DNA of 64,000 nt from Tilletia caries (Eukaryota > Basidiomycota > Exobasidiomycetes > Tilletiales > Tilletiaceae): the NCBI GenBank assembly GCA_032718865.1, contig JALUTQ010000037.1, positions 1,054,001-1,118,000 of the forward strand, written 5' to 3'. Each line of letters opens with the position of its first letter. The first letter of the stretch is position 1. A program made the position numbers and the translations under genes. The notes beneath the pieces are model-generated. The model searched no databases. It saw only the letters and a program-made list of their open reading frames with translations, and was not told where the DNA came from. Shown here piece after piece: positions 10,067-22,221 of this stretch.

Positions 10067-13000
10067 ATGGAGTTTGACGCCTTCGAACGGGGCGGGGTCG
10101 GCCGCAAACCGGTCATGTCACAGCTCCAGGTACCGCTGCGCCAGGGGGAGCTCTACCCAGAACAACCCAGCATCTCCAGGCCGGCGGGATCTTCGTACAA
10201 GTTCAGCACTATCCAGATTCCAGACCAGACCCAATCGCAGCCTCTGCCCGACACAAGTCGGAGCGCGACTTTTCAGCGGCCGGAACCCCTGCCGGACTTC
10301 ACACTCAAGCCGGGACGCGAGGCACCCAAGCGGCAAGGACGAACGCAATCTCGAGAGCTCAGCGCGGGGCCGTCGATCAAGCCTGCGTCTTTTTCAGGCA
10401 GCAGTTCAACGTCGACAGCACCAAGCTCTAATGCGGCAGTCGTCGGGAACGGGTCAATGCCAGCGTCTTCTCCCCGTGCTGCGAACTTCGCAGTTATAAT
10501 CGAAGCCACGTCGAGCCCTGTCGGTGCCGTGACAGAAGCGATCCAGAATTCGCGCAAGCGCGCTCCATCTGCCTCCCAAGGTGCTCCGAGCAAACGCAAG
10601 CGTGAAGCACCGGCGAATCGCATCGCGTCGGGAACAGGAGAAGGGTCCGGTAAAGAAACAGCTGCTAGCGATGCGGACGAGGACGATCCGCCAAGCGACG
10701 ATACGAAGGATCAGCTGTGGGTCCTGCCGCCTAGCTCCCAAAATCCGAAGGGCAAAGCAAAGGCGAAGCCGAAGGGCAAAGGTGCTGCGTCTTCCAAGCC
10801 AGACGCAACTCAGTTCCAACGGCCATCACAATTAGCGAGCTTCTTAACACCTAACTCGGCTGAAAGCTACAGCGATCTGCTGGCCGAGGTCAAATCCGAG
10901 CTCAAGGCCGGCGCTGCACGAAAAGCGAAATTGGCTAAAGACAGCATTGTACCGGAAAAGGTAACAGGTATGTGTTCACACGCATTGTCACTTCTTCGAA
11001 GAAAAGGGAGACTCACTGTTTAATCAATGTGTACAGATTTGGTGGCCTGTCCGTTTTGCCCAACCCCATGGCCCAAGAAGCCATCTCCTCGCCTTATTCG
11101 TCTCATGCAACCTCTCCTCGACAGGTACAACAAGAACTTGAAGGTCGAGTCAACGGCGCGTATGGGCATGTGCAGTCTCCACAACGAGGAAGCCTCGATC
11201 ATTCCGCAGGGCAAGGCTAAAGGATGGCCTTCGGCCCAAAAATTCGACTGGTCGAAGTGGGAAGCGCTGTTCTTCACTGGGGGAGCAAAGCAGGAGCACC
11301 AGTGGATCATGCGGCAGATGTGCGACCGCGTCAGAAATCCTAGCTCCAGCCCGTGGCTGAAGGCATGCCAGGAGAAGGCTGTCAAAGAAGGAGCAAGGAC
11401 GGTAACATCTGCGAAGGGCTTGATGGAAACTATGGAAGCGGAGCAGACGGGCTAGTGAGTGTCATCATCAAGCTGCCTTTATCAGGGACTCATTCTGAGA
11501 CCAGGCTCAATTCCGTTCCTTTTTCAGTTTTGGGGAAGTCGGCGCCTCCAAGATGCTCGAATGGCTGCGGCGCGCATTTATAGACCAGCGCATCCCTGAC
11601 AGCAACAATCCCTACCCAGATGCGGATCTGCGGCTGGACGCCGACGACAAGCAAGCGAGCTTGCACCCTTTGAACAGCACTAGCTTTATTAGCCGTTGCC
11701 TCGTTCCCGAACTGGCGTGCTGCTTCATCAGGGTCCGGGAAAAGTGTGGCCCTGAGGAGGCAGACCAAATTCGCTTGGAGAGCTCTGCCTACGGCAATGC
11801 GATCTTTCCTCTGCTCGCTGAGGTCGACGTCGGTCAGTTCCTTGATTTCGATCTCGACAACGATTCAGACGATGCGGGGGGAACGCCTCCCTCTTCGGCA
11901 AACCGACGAACGGCTCCAGACACACCTTCCAGACGGAGCAAGCGCATCGAGGCTACAGCCGGCAGTAGTCCAGCGGCTAAAGGGCAAAAAGAAAATCGTG
12001 AAGGCAGCCAACGTAGCAAACCGAGGTTGAGCCAAACTCGCCGGGGTCGCAAGGTGGCGGACTCAGACTCTGATGACGCTGACAAGTCAGTGGAGTTTGT
12101 TGCCGCGTCGCGCAACGATGGTGAGGGCTCTCGCCCGTTCAGACCAAAGGCACGGCCGTTCCAGCGGACTGCAAGCACGAACAGCGCCGTCAATAGCATT
12201 TATGATAGTGACGGTGATACATCGATGCCATCGGGTTCCCAGCCGTCCAGACCTCGACCCGTCCCAAAACGTCGCGTTGCCGCGAGTGTGGACGTCGACT
12301 CCGATGTGGAAACCGTTGAAATATCAAGCTTCAAGAAGGTGGCCGGGAAACAGCGCAGGGAGCAGAGCGCCGATTACAGTTCCTCCCAAATGGTTACGGG
12401 TCCCAGCCAGAGCCATAATGGAGGCCGGACCGCGGGAAGCAGCAAGGCTCCAGCGCAGTCCGACATGTTTGGCTCCTCTCAAGAGCCGATCCCACTATTA
12501 GGGAGCGACGATTCTGATCGCCAGAAGAACGGGCATCCAGAGCGCTCACGTCCTCCGCCTGCGACAGCTGGAGCGCAGTCGTATTTCCTTGACAGGGGAG
12601 CCTTTTTCGATGTATCGATGGCAGATTCCGAAGGCATCCATCCTGCTTCTCAAAGCTCGGCGGGCGATGCGCGCTTCGAAGCGCCATCTTCGGCACAACC
12701 TCCCCGTGCACGAAATCGGGAACGCTCCACAGGCGGTCCTGTTGACGAGCAGTGGTTCCGCTCTGGCAATTGCACCCCTGGCTCCGCCCCCAATGTCTCG
12801 CCGCCCCTCGATCGACACGGAGGAGGGAGAATGCACGATGTCCCGCAAGGTGCTGGTCTCGACACGCAAAGTCAAAGCCAGGGCGACGGCGACGGCGACA
12901 GCGACGGTCACAGCAGTTCACTCGATGCTCCCGGTTCAGACGATCCAGAATACTGCAGGATCGGATCTTACGCGCAAGTTCAACAGCACAATCCCGCAAC

Positions 13001-13643
13001 TAGGCTTCCTGGTTTGCCGAATTCCTCTGTGACGCCGGACATGGCGTCTGGCCGAAACAACGGTCCCATTCTGCGTAAGGACACTCCGCCGCTCCGGGCT
13101 GCGTCTGGGTCACATATGCCTGCACCATTTGGCAACGTGTACCATCAGCGATCTCTGTCGGGGCGGGAGACGCAGGCCCGAACAGATGATTGCGGCAGCT
13201 CCCAAATGGTAGATGCTGGCTATTCGGCGTCACAGTTTCCAGCGACACAATTACAGCAGATGTCGTTCATCGCTCAAGGGCAGCCACAAGTGGAGGTAAA
13301 AGAAACATATCAGCCGGCTTCGGTTCCGCCGATGAGCTGGAGGGGAAACCATCAGGTTCACGCGTCGTACAAACCGACATATGAGCAAGGCAATGCGCCC
13401 CCGTCTTCGTCGCAGCTGATGTCGAACTCAGCCGTGCGGTCCCAACGAGAGGAGGAGGACGGCGATGAAGGTCCGTATCCGCCTATGATTTCGCCGTCGC
13501 AGCGGAGAGCGCAACAAGGAGCTGCATACACCGCCAACTCGGCAGGCGGCCCATCATCTTCGGGTTCTTCTTGGGAAGTCCACAATATGGCACGAGCGGG
13601 CGGGCAAAAGGGGGCCAAGCAGCGAGGTGGTCGCGACCTTTGA
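10067..13643 (+). CDS. RTC4-like domain protein
   Basis: Three exons (10067-10967, 11037-11454, 11528-13643) give 1144 residues. The N-terminal 300 residues are disordered and basic/acidic (PSKRKREAP, an Asp/Glu patch, then Lys-rich). Residues about 300 to 560 form the RTC4-like domain: VACPFCPTPWPKKPS, a Cys-His pair near MCSLHNEEASIIP, GWPSAQKFDWSKWEALF, then GYFGEVGASKM and an LVPELACCFIRV helix. Yeast RTC4 restricts telomere capping and has no known enzymatic activity. The remaining 580 residues are long, Ser/Gln/Pro-rich and low complexity with nuclear-type basic patches, making the protein much longer than yeast Rtc4 (about 400 residues). A nuclear location is inferred. Confidence 0.72.
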
Positions 13644-13950
13644 GAGAGGCGAGGGATGTAATGGGTGTCCAAGGCGAAACCAGCGGCTGTCTCGGCTGAG
13701 ATGGAGAGGCGGGGGTAGACGATGTGTCAACACTCAACACGAGTCAATTATGCTCGACGAACAGGCTGTCGCGCAGGGCAGAGAAGTACCTTTCAAAGTC
13801 ACTGAGACAACTTTCCAGCATACATCTGTCAGTCGCATGACAGTGTCAATTCACGTGCTGTCTTCATTCACATATCCACACGGGCCGTCCGACGCAGGGC
13901 AGCTTGCAGGCCAAGATGATGCTGCTCAGGGAAATAAGGGCAACGCACGA

Positions 13951-15207
13951 TCATTGATTTCTGGACATCAGATTGAAGCGACTGACGACGAGGTCGACGA
14001 TGTGTGACCACTCGAACATAGCACCCTGCCCTGTGAACAAGTTCGCATTCAGGGATGAGCATCTTCTCGACCACTTTTGAAACTGATGTTGATGCGAGAT
14101 CTGGCTCACCTATGTCTCCGCAAGCCAACTGCTTTGGTATTGGCCCGTGGACCTCGTAGCCGAGGGTGGAGCGGAGGACCTCGAGATGCTGTGCGGTCAG
14201 CGGATGCTCGTACATGAGCGTATTCATCGCCGGAAAGATGAAGGTCGCCGTTGAGGGCGAGAGGGCTCGGAAGAATGATGTCTGTCGCCAGGAAAGTAGG
14301 AGCAAAAAGGGAGGTAAATGGGGTGAGGAGAGGAACGCGTCAATGCCTCCGATCGTCGAATAGTGCGCTCACGAGAAGGTTGTCGCAAATACCATTGGCG
14401 AGCTTGGCGAGGGTGTTGGCATCGCAGGGCGCCAGCAATACGATATCAGCCCATCTCCGCAGCTGAAAAGGCCAAGAACGAAGATATGTATCTGCTGGTC
14501 AGAGGCGCGGAGGGAGGGTCACGAAAGAGTATGTGGTTGCTCACCTCGATGTGCAAAACTGGGTCCCCGACCTTCCTCCACTCGTTCCATTCGTCGGCGT
14601 CCTGCCAAAGCTTGAAGGCTCCGTATGATCGCGAGCCAGTGCCATCGCCGCCACTGGTGTGCTCCGAAAAAGCAGTGGATCGACCGACCTGGTTCTCGTG
14701 GGCGAGCTCCCTGACCCCGTAGGGCTGACCGGCCGGCTGATCAATCGACTCGCAGACATGGCCATAGACTTCCCGAATGAACGGCGAGATCCGGTCTTTG
14801 AGCTCGGACGTGGGCCAGAAATGCATGGCGTGTTCGGTGGGGACGACGTGGATCATGACATGCTGGTACTGTTAAAAAGGGAAACATGCCAAGATGAGCA
14901 TGGAAAGAGCAGAAGGGGAAGAAAGAATCAGCACTGGCTCCCAGGGTTACACAGCTCCCTGCCATTGTGACTTATCACTGTCACTACTTCTGGGTCCTAT
15001 CTTCCCATTCACGCAGCGAACATCTCTCTCCGAAGCACTCACACTCAGAAGCTTCTCGACGATCAGAGGAACTTTGACGGACGCCACGCTACCTGAGCAT
15101 GCGAGGACAATGTGCAAAGGTCGTTCAGCTGTGGGTGGGTCTGACAAGGGCCCGTACGGCGAGCGTAGAGAAGTCGGTAGCTGTGCTGGGAACTGTGAGG
15201 CAGGCAT
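13951..15207 (-). CDS. Phosphopantothenoylcysteine decarboxylase (HAL3/CAB3 type)
   Basis: Five exons (15207-15043, 14868-14545, 14462-14373, 14281-14110, 14030-13951) give 276 residues with every join in frame. It is an HFCD-family flavoprotein that decarboxylates 4'-phosphopantothenoylcysteine in coenzyme A synthesis. Visible motifs are LACSGSVASVKVP (flavin-binding start), the active-site His in PVLHIELRRWAD, PCDANTLAKLANGICDNLL, the substrate clamp FPAMNTLMYEHP, and LACGDIGQGAM with the catalytic Cys. In fungi such proteins can also work as regulatory subunits of Ppz1-type phosphatases, but there is no long acidic tail here, so the plain enzyme is more likely. It is divergent from the retropepsin-like gene. 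Confidence 0.88.
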
Positions 15208-15656
15208 GGCACGCGCTCGCAGAGAATCTCGCCGTCACTTGTCTTGCAGCATCTCGCCGAACAAATTGAGGAGCTGTCAACTGAGGCGGAGGTGGTGAAT
15301 GTGGGGTCTTTTGAAAAGCGGCCGGAAAACGTTAAACTCCCACATTTTGCCTTATGTAAGCGGGCTCGTCTATCCGCATGATGACGTTCGAGAACGATAA
15401 TGACGACTCCAAAGGGATTGTGCCATTCATTCCAGTCTCCGGCCCGCTCTCGTCGCTCTCGTCGCTCGTTCAACCTGTTAAAGATCCACGGACCACGACC
15501 ACCACCCACGGAACCAGGAGTCCTCCCATTCTTCCCCCGAGTCTCCCTGCCACGCACCCGCCGCCGGACTCTCCCCAAGCTTCTCCAGCATCTCTGTGCG
15601 ACGCAAACGAGCTACGCAACATCTCACCGAACTCTCAGTACTCCCGACCCGCAGCC

Positions 15657-16451
15657 ATGTCAAACGTCGAACAACCCAAGGTCCCGGACACGTCCGACGC
15701 CAAGTCAGCTCGTAGCGGCAAGACTGGTCGCTCGGCCAAGTCTGGGGACGCGCCTTCCACAAGCGAGTCAGTCCCGGCTCACAAGGCTGCCTTCCAGGAG
15801 TTCCACGCCCAGCTCGGCGTCCGCCTGCTCAAGGGATCCATCGGTCCCGTACAAGACGTCCCAATGATGCTCAAGACGGGCTACCGGCACGTCTACGTCA
15901 GCCGCACCTTTGCGCTGAGCCACGGATTCATTCCCAAGGACACTACACCTGGATCGTACGGCTTCAACGGCATTACCAACCTCGGCAAGTGGCCGATTCA
16001 GGTCGGGAGCAAGGCCGTATCCCTTACCGTCATGTTGGCGGAAGACACTTACTTCCCAGTCACCCTTGGACGGTCGTTCATGGAGAAGCGTGGCGTCCGA
16101 ACGGGTAGGTCTCACCTCAGAATCAAGCTGCAACATCATTCCTCAGCTGTAGTGGAGTGCTGATATTGTTTTCTTGTCTTTGTCCTCGGCTGCCCTCCGC
16201 GCGATCGTAGACCCGATTGTGAGTTGCCGAAGACATGGACGTCGGAGGGAAGACCGGTGCATGAAAGCTGACCTTTTTCTGATCTAGGACATGACTTCCG
16301 TGACCTTCATGGACAATGGCGAGCGAGCTGACGTCGAAGTGAGTTCTCGACGGCAGATACCAGCGCATCGGCAGTGACTCATCTTGCTCTGCATTTTCGC
16401 TAGGTTGTCGTCGTCCGTGACGAGAAGGGGGAACCCGTCAACATCAGCTGA
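15657..16451 (+). CDS. Retropepsin-fold protein without catalytic Asp
   Basis: Four exons (15657-16104, 16211-16218, 16288-16338, 16404-16451) give 184 residues; the second exon is only 8 nt and all joins keep frame. After a Ser/Lys-rich start (MSNVEQPKVPDTSDAKS) the protein follows the clan AA aspartic protease pattern: a first strand, then MLKTGYRHVYVSRTFALSHG where DTG/DSG is expected, then TVMLAEDTYFPVTLGRSFMEKRG (the ILGxxFL segment) and a VTFMDNGER strand. The catalytic Asp is Lys, so proteolysis is unlikely. The intron-rich structure argues for a host gene derived from, or sharing the fold of, retroelement proteases. An upstream in-frame ATG at 15378 would add about 93 low-complexity residues and is more likely leader. 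The family is otherwise unknown. Confidence 0.6.
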
Positions 16452-17241
16452 TCGATGGTAACTGCCCGCGTTGCGCCCTACACTTCACGTGGCTCGACTT
16501 CACTGCCTCGGATCGATCTCAAGGCCTGAAACGGTCTGCCGTGTGCACGCGCCCTTGCTCGGACACCCGGAGGGTCTTCCCCAACTCATCTTTCTGCTTC
16601 TAATTTTGTTTCTTTCGTCAAATATAACATCTCTTCTTCGTTGTACTCGTTAAGGGTGGAAAGCCGGGAAGACGACAAGGTGACGGCCAGTGCTCGCGCA
16701 AATTCGTGCGCTTGGGACTTCAGCAGGAGCGCGATGGTAAGGAGGCGGGAGTGAGCAGGGCGAACGAGAACGTGTACCCTTTCATGAGCGGCGACAGCAT
16801 GCTGCATGGGCCCACATAACAACAAGAAAGAAGATGTGGATGGACGGAATGAACCCAATGATTGACGAACGGCAGACCTTAACATATGTATCCTGGAGCT
16901 TGCACATCTAATATAGATCTCGGAGTAGCCGATGGGTCAGCGGTCAGCACGGTCAGATGTCAGATGTCAGATGTCAGATGTCAGATGTCAGATGTCAGAC
17001 GTCAGAGGTCATGGAAGCCTCGGAGCCTGAGATCCTGTAAGAAGTTAACGTACGGGTTGATCGTTGGAGAGTTTCACCTTGTGGATGATCCGAATACTCA
17101 CCCGTCTATGAAGACAAGGCAACAAACAACAAAACATCGAAACTGCGATGCATGCACGGGTTACACCACACACGAAATGAGATATTTTTACCAGGGAACG
17201 AGCGAGCAGTGCGAGTGGGAGGAGCAAATTACCCTTGGACT
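16452..17241. other. Non-coding stretch with a short tandem repeat
   Basis: No convincing gene is seen. At about 16954-17008 the 7-mer GTCAGAT (with one GTCAGAC variant) repeats about seven times. A Pro-poor open frame at 16586-16885 (minus) has no family resemblance and is treated as chance. Confidence 0.6.
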
Positions 17242-18470
17242 AGGCTCGTACCCAGCCCCTGCACTGAGGCCACGTGCTAACATATGAATTGCATTCGGCT
17301 GTTGCGGACCGGTCGCCCGATTTTCAGTCTCTGAACCTCCTCAGGAGGGGCTGGGAACATACCCATTAGTACACTAAGAGCAATTCTCTAATAGAGCCCG
17401 ATTCTACTAAGTGTTTGGCTGGGAGCAGCTCCGAGCAAACCTCCATTAGTGGATGGACACCACACCACCATCCGCAAGCATTCGCCAATCACCACATCGA
17501 TCCACACCAGCTCTTTCAGCTTCAGCTTCAGCTCCAGCTCCAGCTCTGCTGACTGCTGACTGCTTTGCGAGCTACGTCTTGCAGCTCGTCGCTTGCCCCT
17601 TGCTTGATCACATCTTCTCACAGCTCACTGCTTTGTTCTCTTTCAACTTTGCTTCTCTTCACGCGCATACAGTCTCGCAACCTCACCCGGTCTTCGCCAC
17701 AAGTCTGCCAATCCCGCCGACCGCTTCCTGCTCTCCCGTCCCTGGGTTCTGCTCCCCGTCTGCTCTTCGCTCTTCGCATCGACCGGCGCATCTCAGTTCT
17801 CACAGCTCAAACCCTCCTCACCAGTCACCTCGCGGCTCAGGCAACATCACTCATTAGGCAGACAGCAACAATCATCAGATCTCTGGAGTCAGACTGTGGA
17901 CGACACCGGTTTGTACCTCCATCGTCCCCCGCCTGCTATCTGCTGATTCCTCCACCTTGTAGCCTTGTTCTGACATCATATCTCTCTTCATTTTTCAACC
18001 TCTCCAGTCGGCAGCATCACGTAACGCCGACATCACGGCGCAAGCGAGGGGCGAAGGGCATTTGACGTCGTGACTGGTTACTGGTCAGTACTATCCTTAT
18101 TCCAATTTCGCGTTCAGGGATGTCTTGCGTCTTTCTCCGTTCTTTCCTGATCCCCTCCGGACATGTCACTGACAAGTGATTACATTTCTTTTCATTCTCC
18201 AGCATCTCTTCTCATGGAACTTGCTCCTGCTGTGCTCGCCTTTAGTTTCTGTCGAAGCTACATGACCAACTTGTACTGCCAGTATTGTGTGGTTGGTGCT
18301 CTAAGTCTACGTACATTTACTAGTGGAGGATTGCTCTTAGTGTACTAATGAGTATGTTCCCAGCCCCTCGGTGCGGAGGTCAAAGACTGTAAAGTTCGGG
18401 CGACCGGTCCGTAACTGGCGAATGAAATTCATAAGCACGTGACCGCAGGGTAGGGGCTGGGTACGAGCCT
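17242..18470. mobile_element. Long-TIR non-autonomous element, Mutator-like
   Basis: The 1229-bp unit begins AGGCTCGTACCCAGCCCC and ends with its reverse complement. Imperfect inverted repeats run about 140-150 bp inward on each side, including shared blocks GACCGGTCGCCCGA and TTAGTACACTAAGAGCAAT. An 11-bp direct repeat ACCCTTGGACT lies immediately outside both ends (17231-17241 and 18471-18481). Long TIRs with a 9-11 bp target duplication are typical of Mutator-like elements. The interior is C/T-rich with no transposase; open frames at 17453-18065 are low complexity. Confidence 0.8.
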
Positions 18471-19767
18471 ACCCTTGGACTGGTTCAGCCGCTGAACGCT
18501 GCACACATCAGTTAGAGATCTAGATCTGGGCTTGCCTCCCGAATTCGCAGGCCGCACGTCCCCACTCCCCGCCCTTAGGCCTTAGGCTAGAGCTGGGATA
18601 CCCTTAATAATGTTATTTATGGTAGTCTGCATTCAGTCCTTAACAGTGGTACAGTAGGCGTACAGCACAATTATGCTCCACCACCACTCATCGCTCGGCA
18701 CCCATCAGTCCTCGCTCGTCGCTCTCGACGTCGCGGGTTATGTACCTGCTCCATCGTTTCAGTGGGTACCCGGCACCCGCCAGCGCTCCAGGCGGTGAGC
18801 GGTGAGCGGTGACCGGTCAGTAGCTCTATCACTATGTATTCGTGAAAGAGCATGCCTATGGCGTATGGCTGATGGCGTCCGTGTGAGTAAAATAAGCATG
18901 CTGTGTGTTCGATGTTCGCAGCCTTTAAACTCATGCATGAGCCCACAGTCAGTGGATCTATCTCGCTTTGTTCGTTACCGTCGCCTGCCTCGTCCGCAGC
19001 ATCTTTCTTCCCGTCGGCTTCACCTCCGCACCGCCGACCAAGGAGCCTGTGAAGGCAAAACGACAAGCGTGAAGCGACACAACACCCGACGCTGATCGCT
19101 GATCGCTGATGTGCCTGCTGCAACTGGTCAACGTGGCCAGTCCCCCAGGCGCCAGGGCGTGCGAGTTGCCGCATACGTCAGTCAGTCCGAGTAGCAGCGG
19201 CAGCAGTGGGTATGCAGGTCGTTGATGAGACCGACCAGAGCAAGTGTCGAGTGTCTCACGAAAGAAATAACAAACAAAAATACGGAAACTAGGAGATGGA
19301 ATCTCGCAGATCCAAAAGACAAAGGCAGTTTGGGATCTAGGATCCGAATTGCCTGACCCTGTCCTCCACCTTCGTCCCTCCGGCCTCCCTCCCCCAGTTT
19401 CCCTCCCCCTTGGCGTGCTCGGCTCGGACGCTCAGATCTGCTTCGTCGAGAACTTGTTTCGCTCTTTGCACCTGCCTGTCGTCCGGCTCCTCGTCTCATC
19501 CCAATTCTGGTGTCCTACAGCCGCAACATCCTTCATTTCGACCAGGTTCTGCAGCAGAACACAGGCCTAGAATTGAAGCTCCGGCTCCGCTACGGGCCTG
19601 ACGCGAAAGAGGCTGTAGCGACAGGAATGTCATCCAAGGGTCGACTTTATCAGTAGCCCTTTCCAGCCCAAAACACGGGTTCCCTCCCCCCTTCTTCCCT
19701 GTTCCCACCTTTTCTCGCCCCGAAACCCACCAGTCAACCAGAATTCCTAGCGGACGCTGCAAGTCAA
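18471..19767. other. Intergenic, no gene recognised
   Basis: Several short open frames overlap on both strands but none has family motifs or splice-supported extension. The last 300 bp before 19768 are C/T-rich, which fits the promoter and leader of the velvet gene. Confidence 0.5.
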
Positions 19768-21267
19768 ATGGATCGAAGAACACGGAATAGTCAGGTGCCC
19801 AGAGCCCCAGAACGGATCACAAGGGCATCCGGGCGAAGAGCATCAGCAAGAGGGGAGGGAGGGCCCGAGGAACAGAGTCGACAAAGTGGGCTTTTAACGG
19901 CGCCAACCTCTGATCAAGAAGGGTCGGCCATGGGAACCTCTCGATCGGTATCTGGTTCCAAGCGGAAGCGTTCATCACGTTCGCGTTCGCGGTCAAGGTC
20001 ACGATCTCCTGGATCGGCCGCTTCCACGTCTGCCAGAGGACGCGGAGCGGGGGCTGATGCAGAGCAAATTCCGCCGATACCACCAATACCCGCACACTTT
20101 CGGTCGCAAAACCCGGAATCAACGAGCTCAGCCCCCTCAGCTCCCCCGCCGAGCACACCAATGAACCTTCAGTCCCAGCGTCCAAAGAACGACCGGTGAG
20201 TTCCTTTTTGAGCAAGCTTGAGCCGCCATGAAGCTCCTGCATAAAGCGGACATTACTGAGTGCTGGGCTGTGGTCTTGTCTTTTAGTACATACGAATTCG
20301 TTGTTGTCAGTCAGCCGAAGACTGGCTGCGCATTCGGAGACCAGCCGCTCTCAAGAATACCAATTTCTCCGCCGCTCGTAGCCAGACTTAGGATATTTGA
20401 TCATGAAGGAGTAGAAGTCACTGCGTGAGCACAGTTTCCGTGTCCAGCTTAGCACCGCCTTGAAGATGGCCTACTGACTGTCACGTTTGTTTTCAGGGGA
20501 GACGACATGCCCTTCTTTACGTGCCAGGTCTCATTGCTGACTGAAGACGGGAGAAGCGCTGACCTCGTGGTACCTCGATCGATACCCACACCCATCGAGG
20601 ACGAGGCTCCAGCTGAAACGCCCTCGTCGAAGCGACGTGCGACAGGTCGCATGTCGTCGGGTCGAGGTAGCTCGGGCACGAGCGGGCAAACACCGAATGC
20701 GTCGGGAAGCCAAAGGACCGTTTCTCAATCCGCAAGCACCAGTGCGAGCATCGAGAGCTCGGCAGGACAGGGGCTGATGTCCTCTTTTACATTACCGACA
20801 AGGATGCTCGCCGGCGATCGACCAGCACACGCTGATATCTATTTTGACGAGAACAAGCAAAGGCGACTTTTGTTCATCTTTCCGGAAATCAGTGTTCGGC
20901 TCGTTGGCAAGTTCCGCTTCCAGCTGAATCTGACTCGATTACCAAGGTGTGTGTCCCAGCAATCACAGAAGCGAATGGTCTATGCTTTTCCCGCTCACTC
21001 GCCTTCTCTGGTTGCGGATAGCTCCAGTTCCAATGCGCCTGTTCCCTCATTTGCGTTTGCTTCAACAGTGACCGACGTGGTCACGGTTGTCGAGAGAAAC
21101 GATTTTGTTGCTAGTGGTACGTTATCCGTGATTGCTATCAGTAGCCATTCGCTGACAGTATCCTCTTCCTGATCCGCACTCAAGCGCCCGACGGGATCGT
21201 GAGCGCCCTCGCTGCACAAGGTTTCGACTTCCCAATGCTCAACAGCAAGACATTGATCGAGTCATAG
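19768..21267 (+). CDS. Velvet-domain transcription factor, VelB-like
   Basis: Five exons (19768-20195, 20287-20424, 20497-20946, 21028-21116, 21185-21267) give 395 residues. An Arg/Ser-rich disordered start (RSRSRSRSRS) precedes the velvet domain: TYEFVVVSQPKTGCAFGD, LSRIPISPPLVARLRIFDHEG, DDMPFFTCQVSLLTEDG, then a Ser/Thr-rich insertion of about 80 residues, then LLFIFPEISVRLVGKFRFQL and a closing LAAQGFDFPML. Velvet proteins are NF-kB-like DNA-binding factors controlling development, sporulation and secondary metabolism. A disordered insertion splitting the domain is characteristic of VelB, so I favour VelB over VosA. It converges on a second velvet gene about 950 bp away. Confidence 0.85.
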
Positions 21268-22221
21268 CACCATGCCCATGGCCTCGGTGCCATGATGTTG
21301 GAGCCCAACGGGGATTCCGAGCTCGCCCACCACTGCAGCTGCTGACATCCATTGTGAATCGTTCGACTCCGCCGCGGCTCCAGCCTATGCACACTGTATA
21401 CCGACTGCAGCCTATACCATTCTCAACACTATTCCGCTCGCTTCGAACTCCGCCATTTTTGCCGTAATCGCTCCGTCAGTCGCAGCAACACGCTGCAGTG
21501 CATCTCAAATCTCAGCATCAGCACTCTACTTCGGCCGTACCTGTCGCCAGTCCTCGCTGCACTCGTCGGGGAACTCTGGAGTCATGTTGACTCCACCGCT
21601 GCGGCCCATTCTCACCCACAGCTTTCACCTTGCATCCTAATCTGCTCCTTTCGTAATACCTTCACCCTTTCGACTTTCCCGTACCTGTCCTCTGGATCCT
21701 TTTGCAAGCTTGCCTGTTCCGTTCGCCTTTCCTTTTGTTTGTTCGCGTCTCTCCCTTTGTTCTACAGCGTCTTTCCCTCCCCTTTATGTTATACCTGTTG
21801 TGGTCTATACCAGACGCCATGCTTTATCCCCCTAAATATCTTGACTACCCGCTCGATTGTCGGCATGCCTTCACAATAGCGTGTCAAGGAGTGATTATCC
21901 ATTCGAGGCTATGTTCTGTGAGAAAGGATGGCGATAATCGCGAGCGCATTTGGAGCATTGGGTCTGGCAGGATGAGGGTCGCATGATTGGGGTAGGCAGG
22001 TAGTTGATGTTGGAACAGAGTGCTGAATATGTACGATGAGAAGGCCGAACGAATCTTGTAGAGAACAGCAGAAGAGTGAAGCGCGCGGGTCGGCGCCCAG
22101 CAGTCACTGGTCACTGAGATCGGTCATGGCGGTGCTACGTCGGAGATCGATCCTTGCATTGAGATTTCCGCATTCCGGATGGTGAGGTAGGTGTTCCGTG
22201 TTGCCCGCGCCTATAAGTGTG
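21268..22221. other. Intergenic between convergent velvet genes
   Basis: About 950 bp of C/T-rich and low-complexity sequence without a recognisable gene; it should contain the 3' ends of both velvet transcripts. Confidence 0.5.

Noticed and set aside
9618..10116. Minus-strand frames upstream of the RTC4-like gene
   Set aside because: No motifs; they lie in the divergent promoter region and overlap the start of the plus-strand gene.
16950..17010. Short regular repeat resembling a CRISPR-like array
   Set aside because: It is a simple 7-mer tandem repeat with no spacers, in a eukaryotic genome.
17453..18065. Ser/Pro-rich frames inside the long-TIR element
   Set aside because: Low-complexity translation of C/T-rich sequence without splice or family support.
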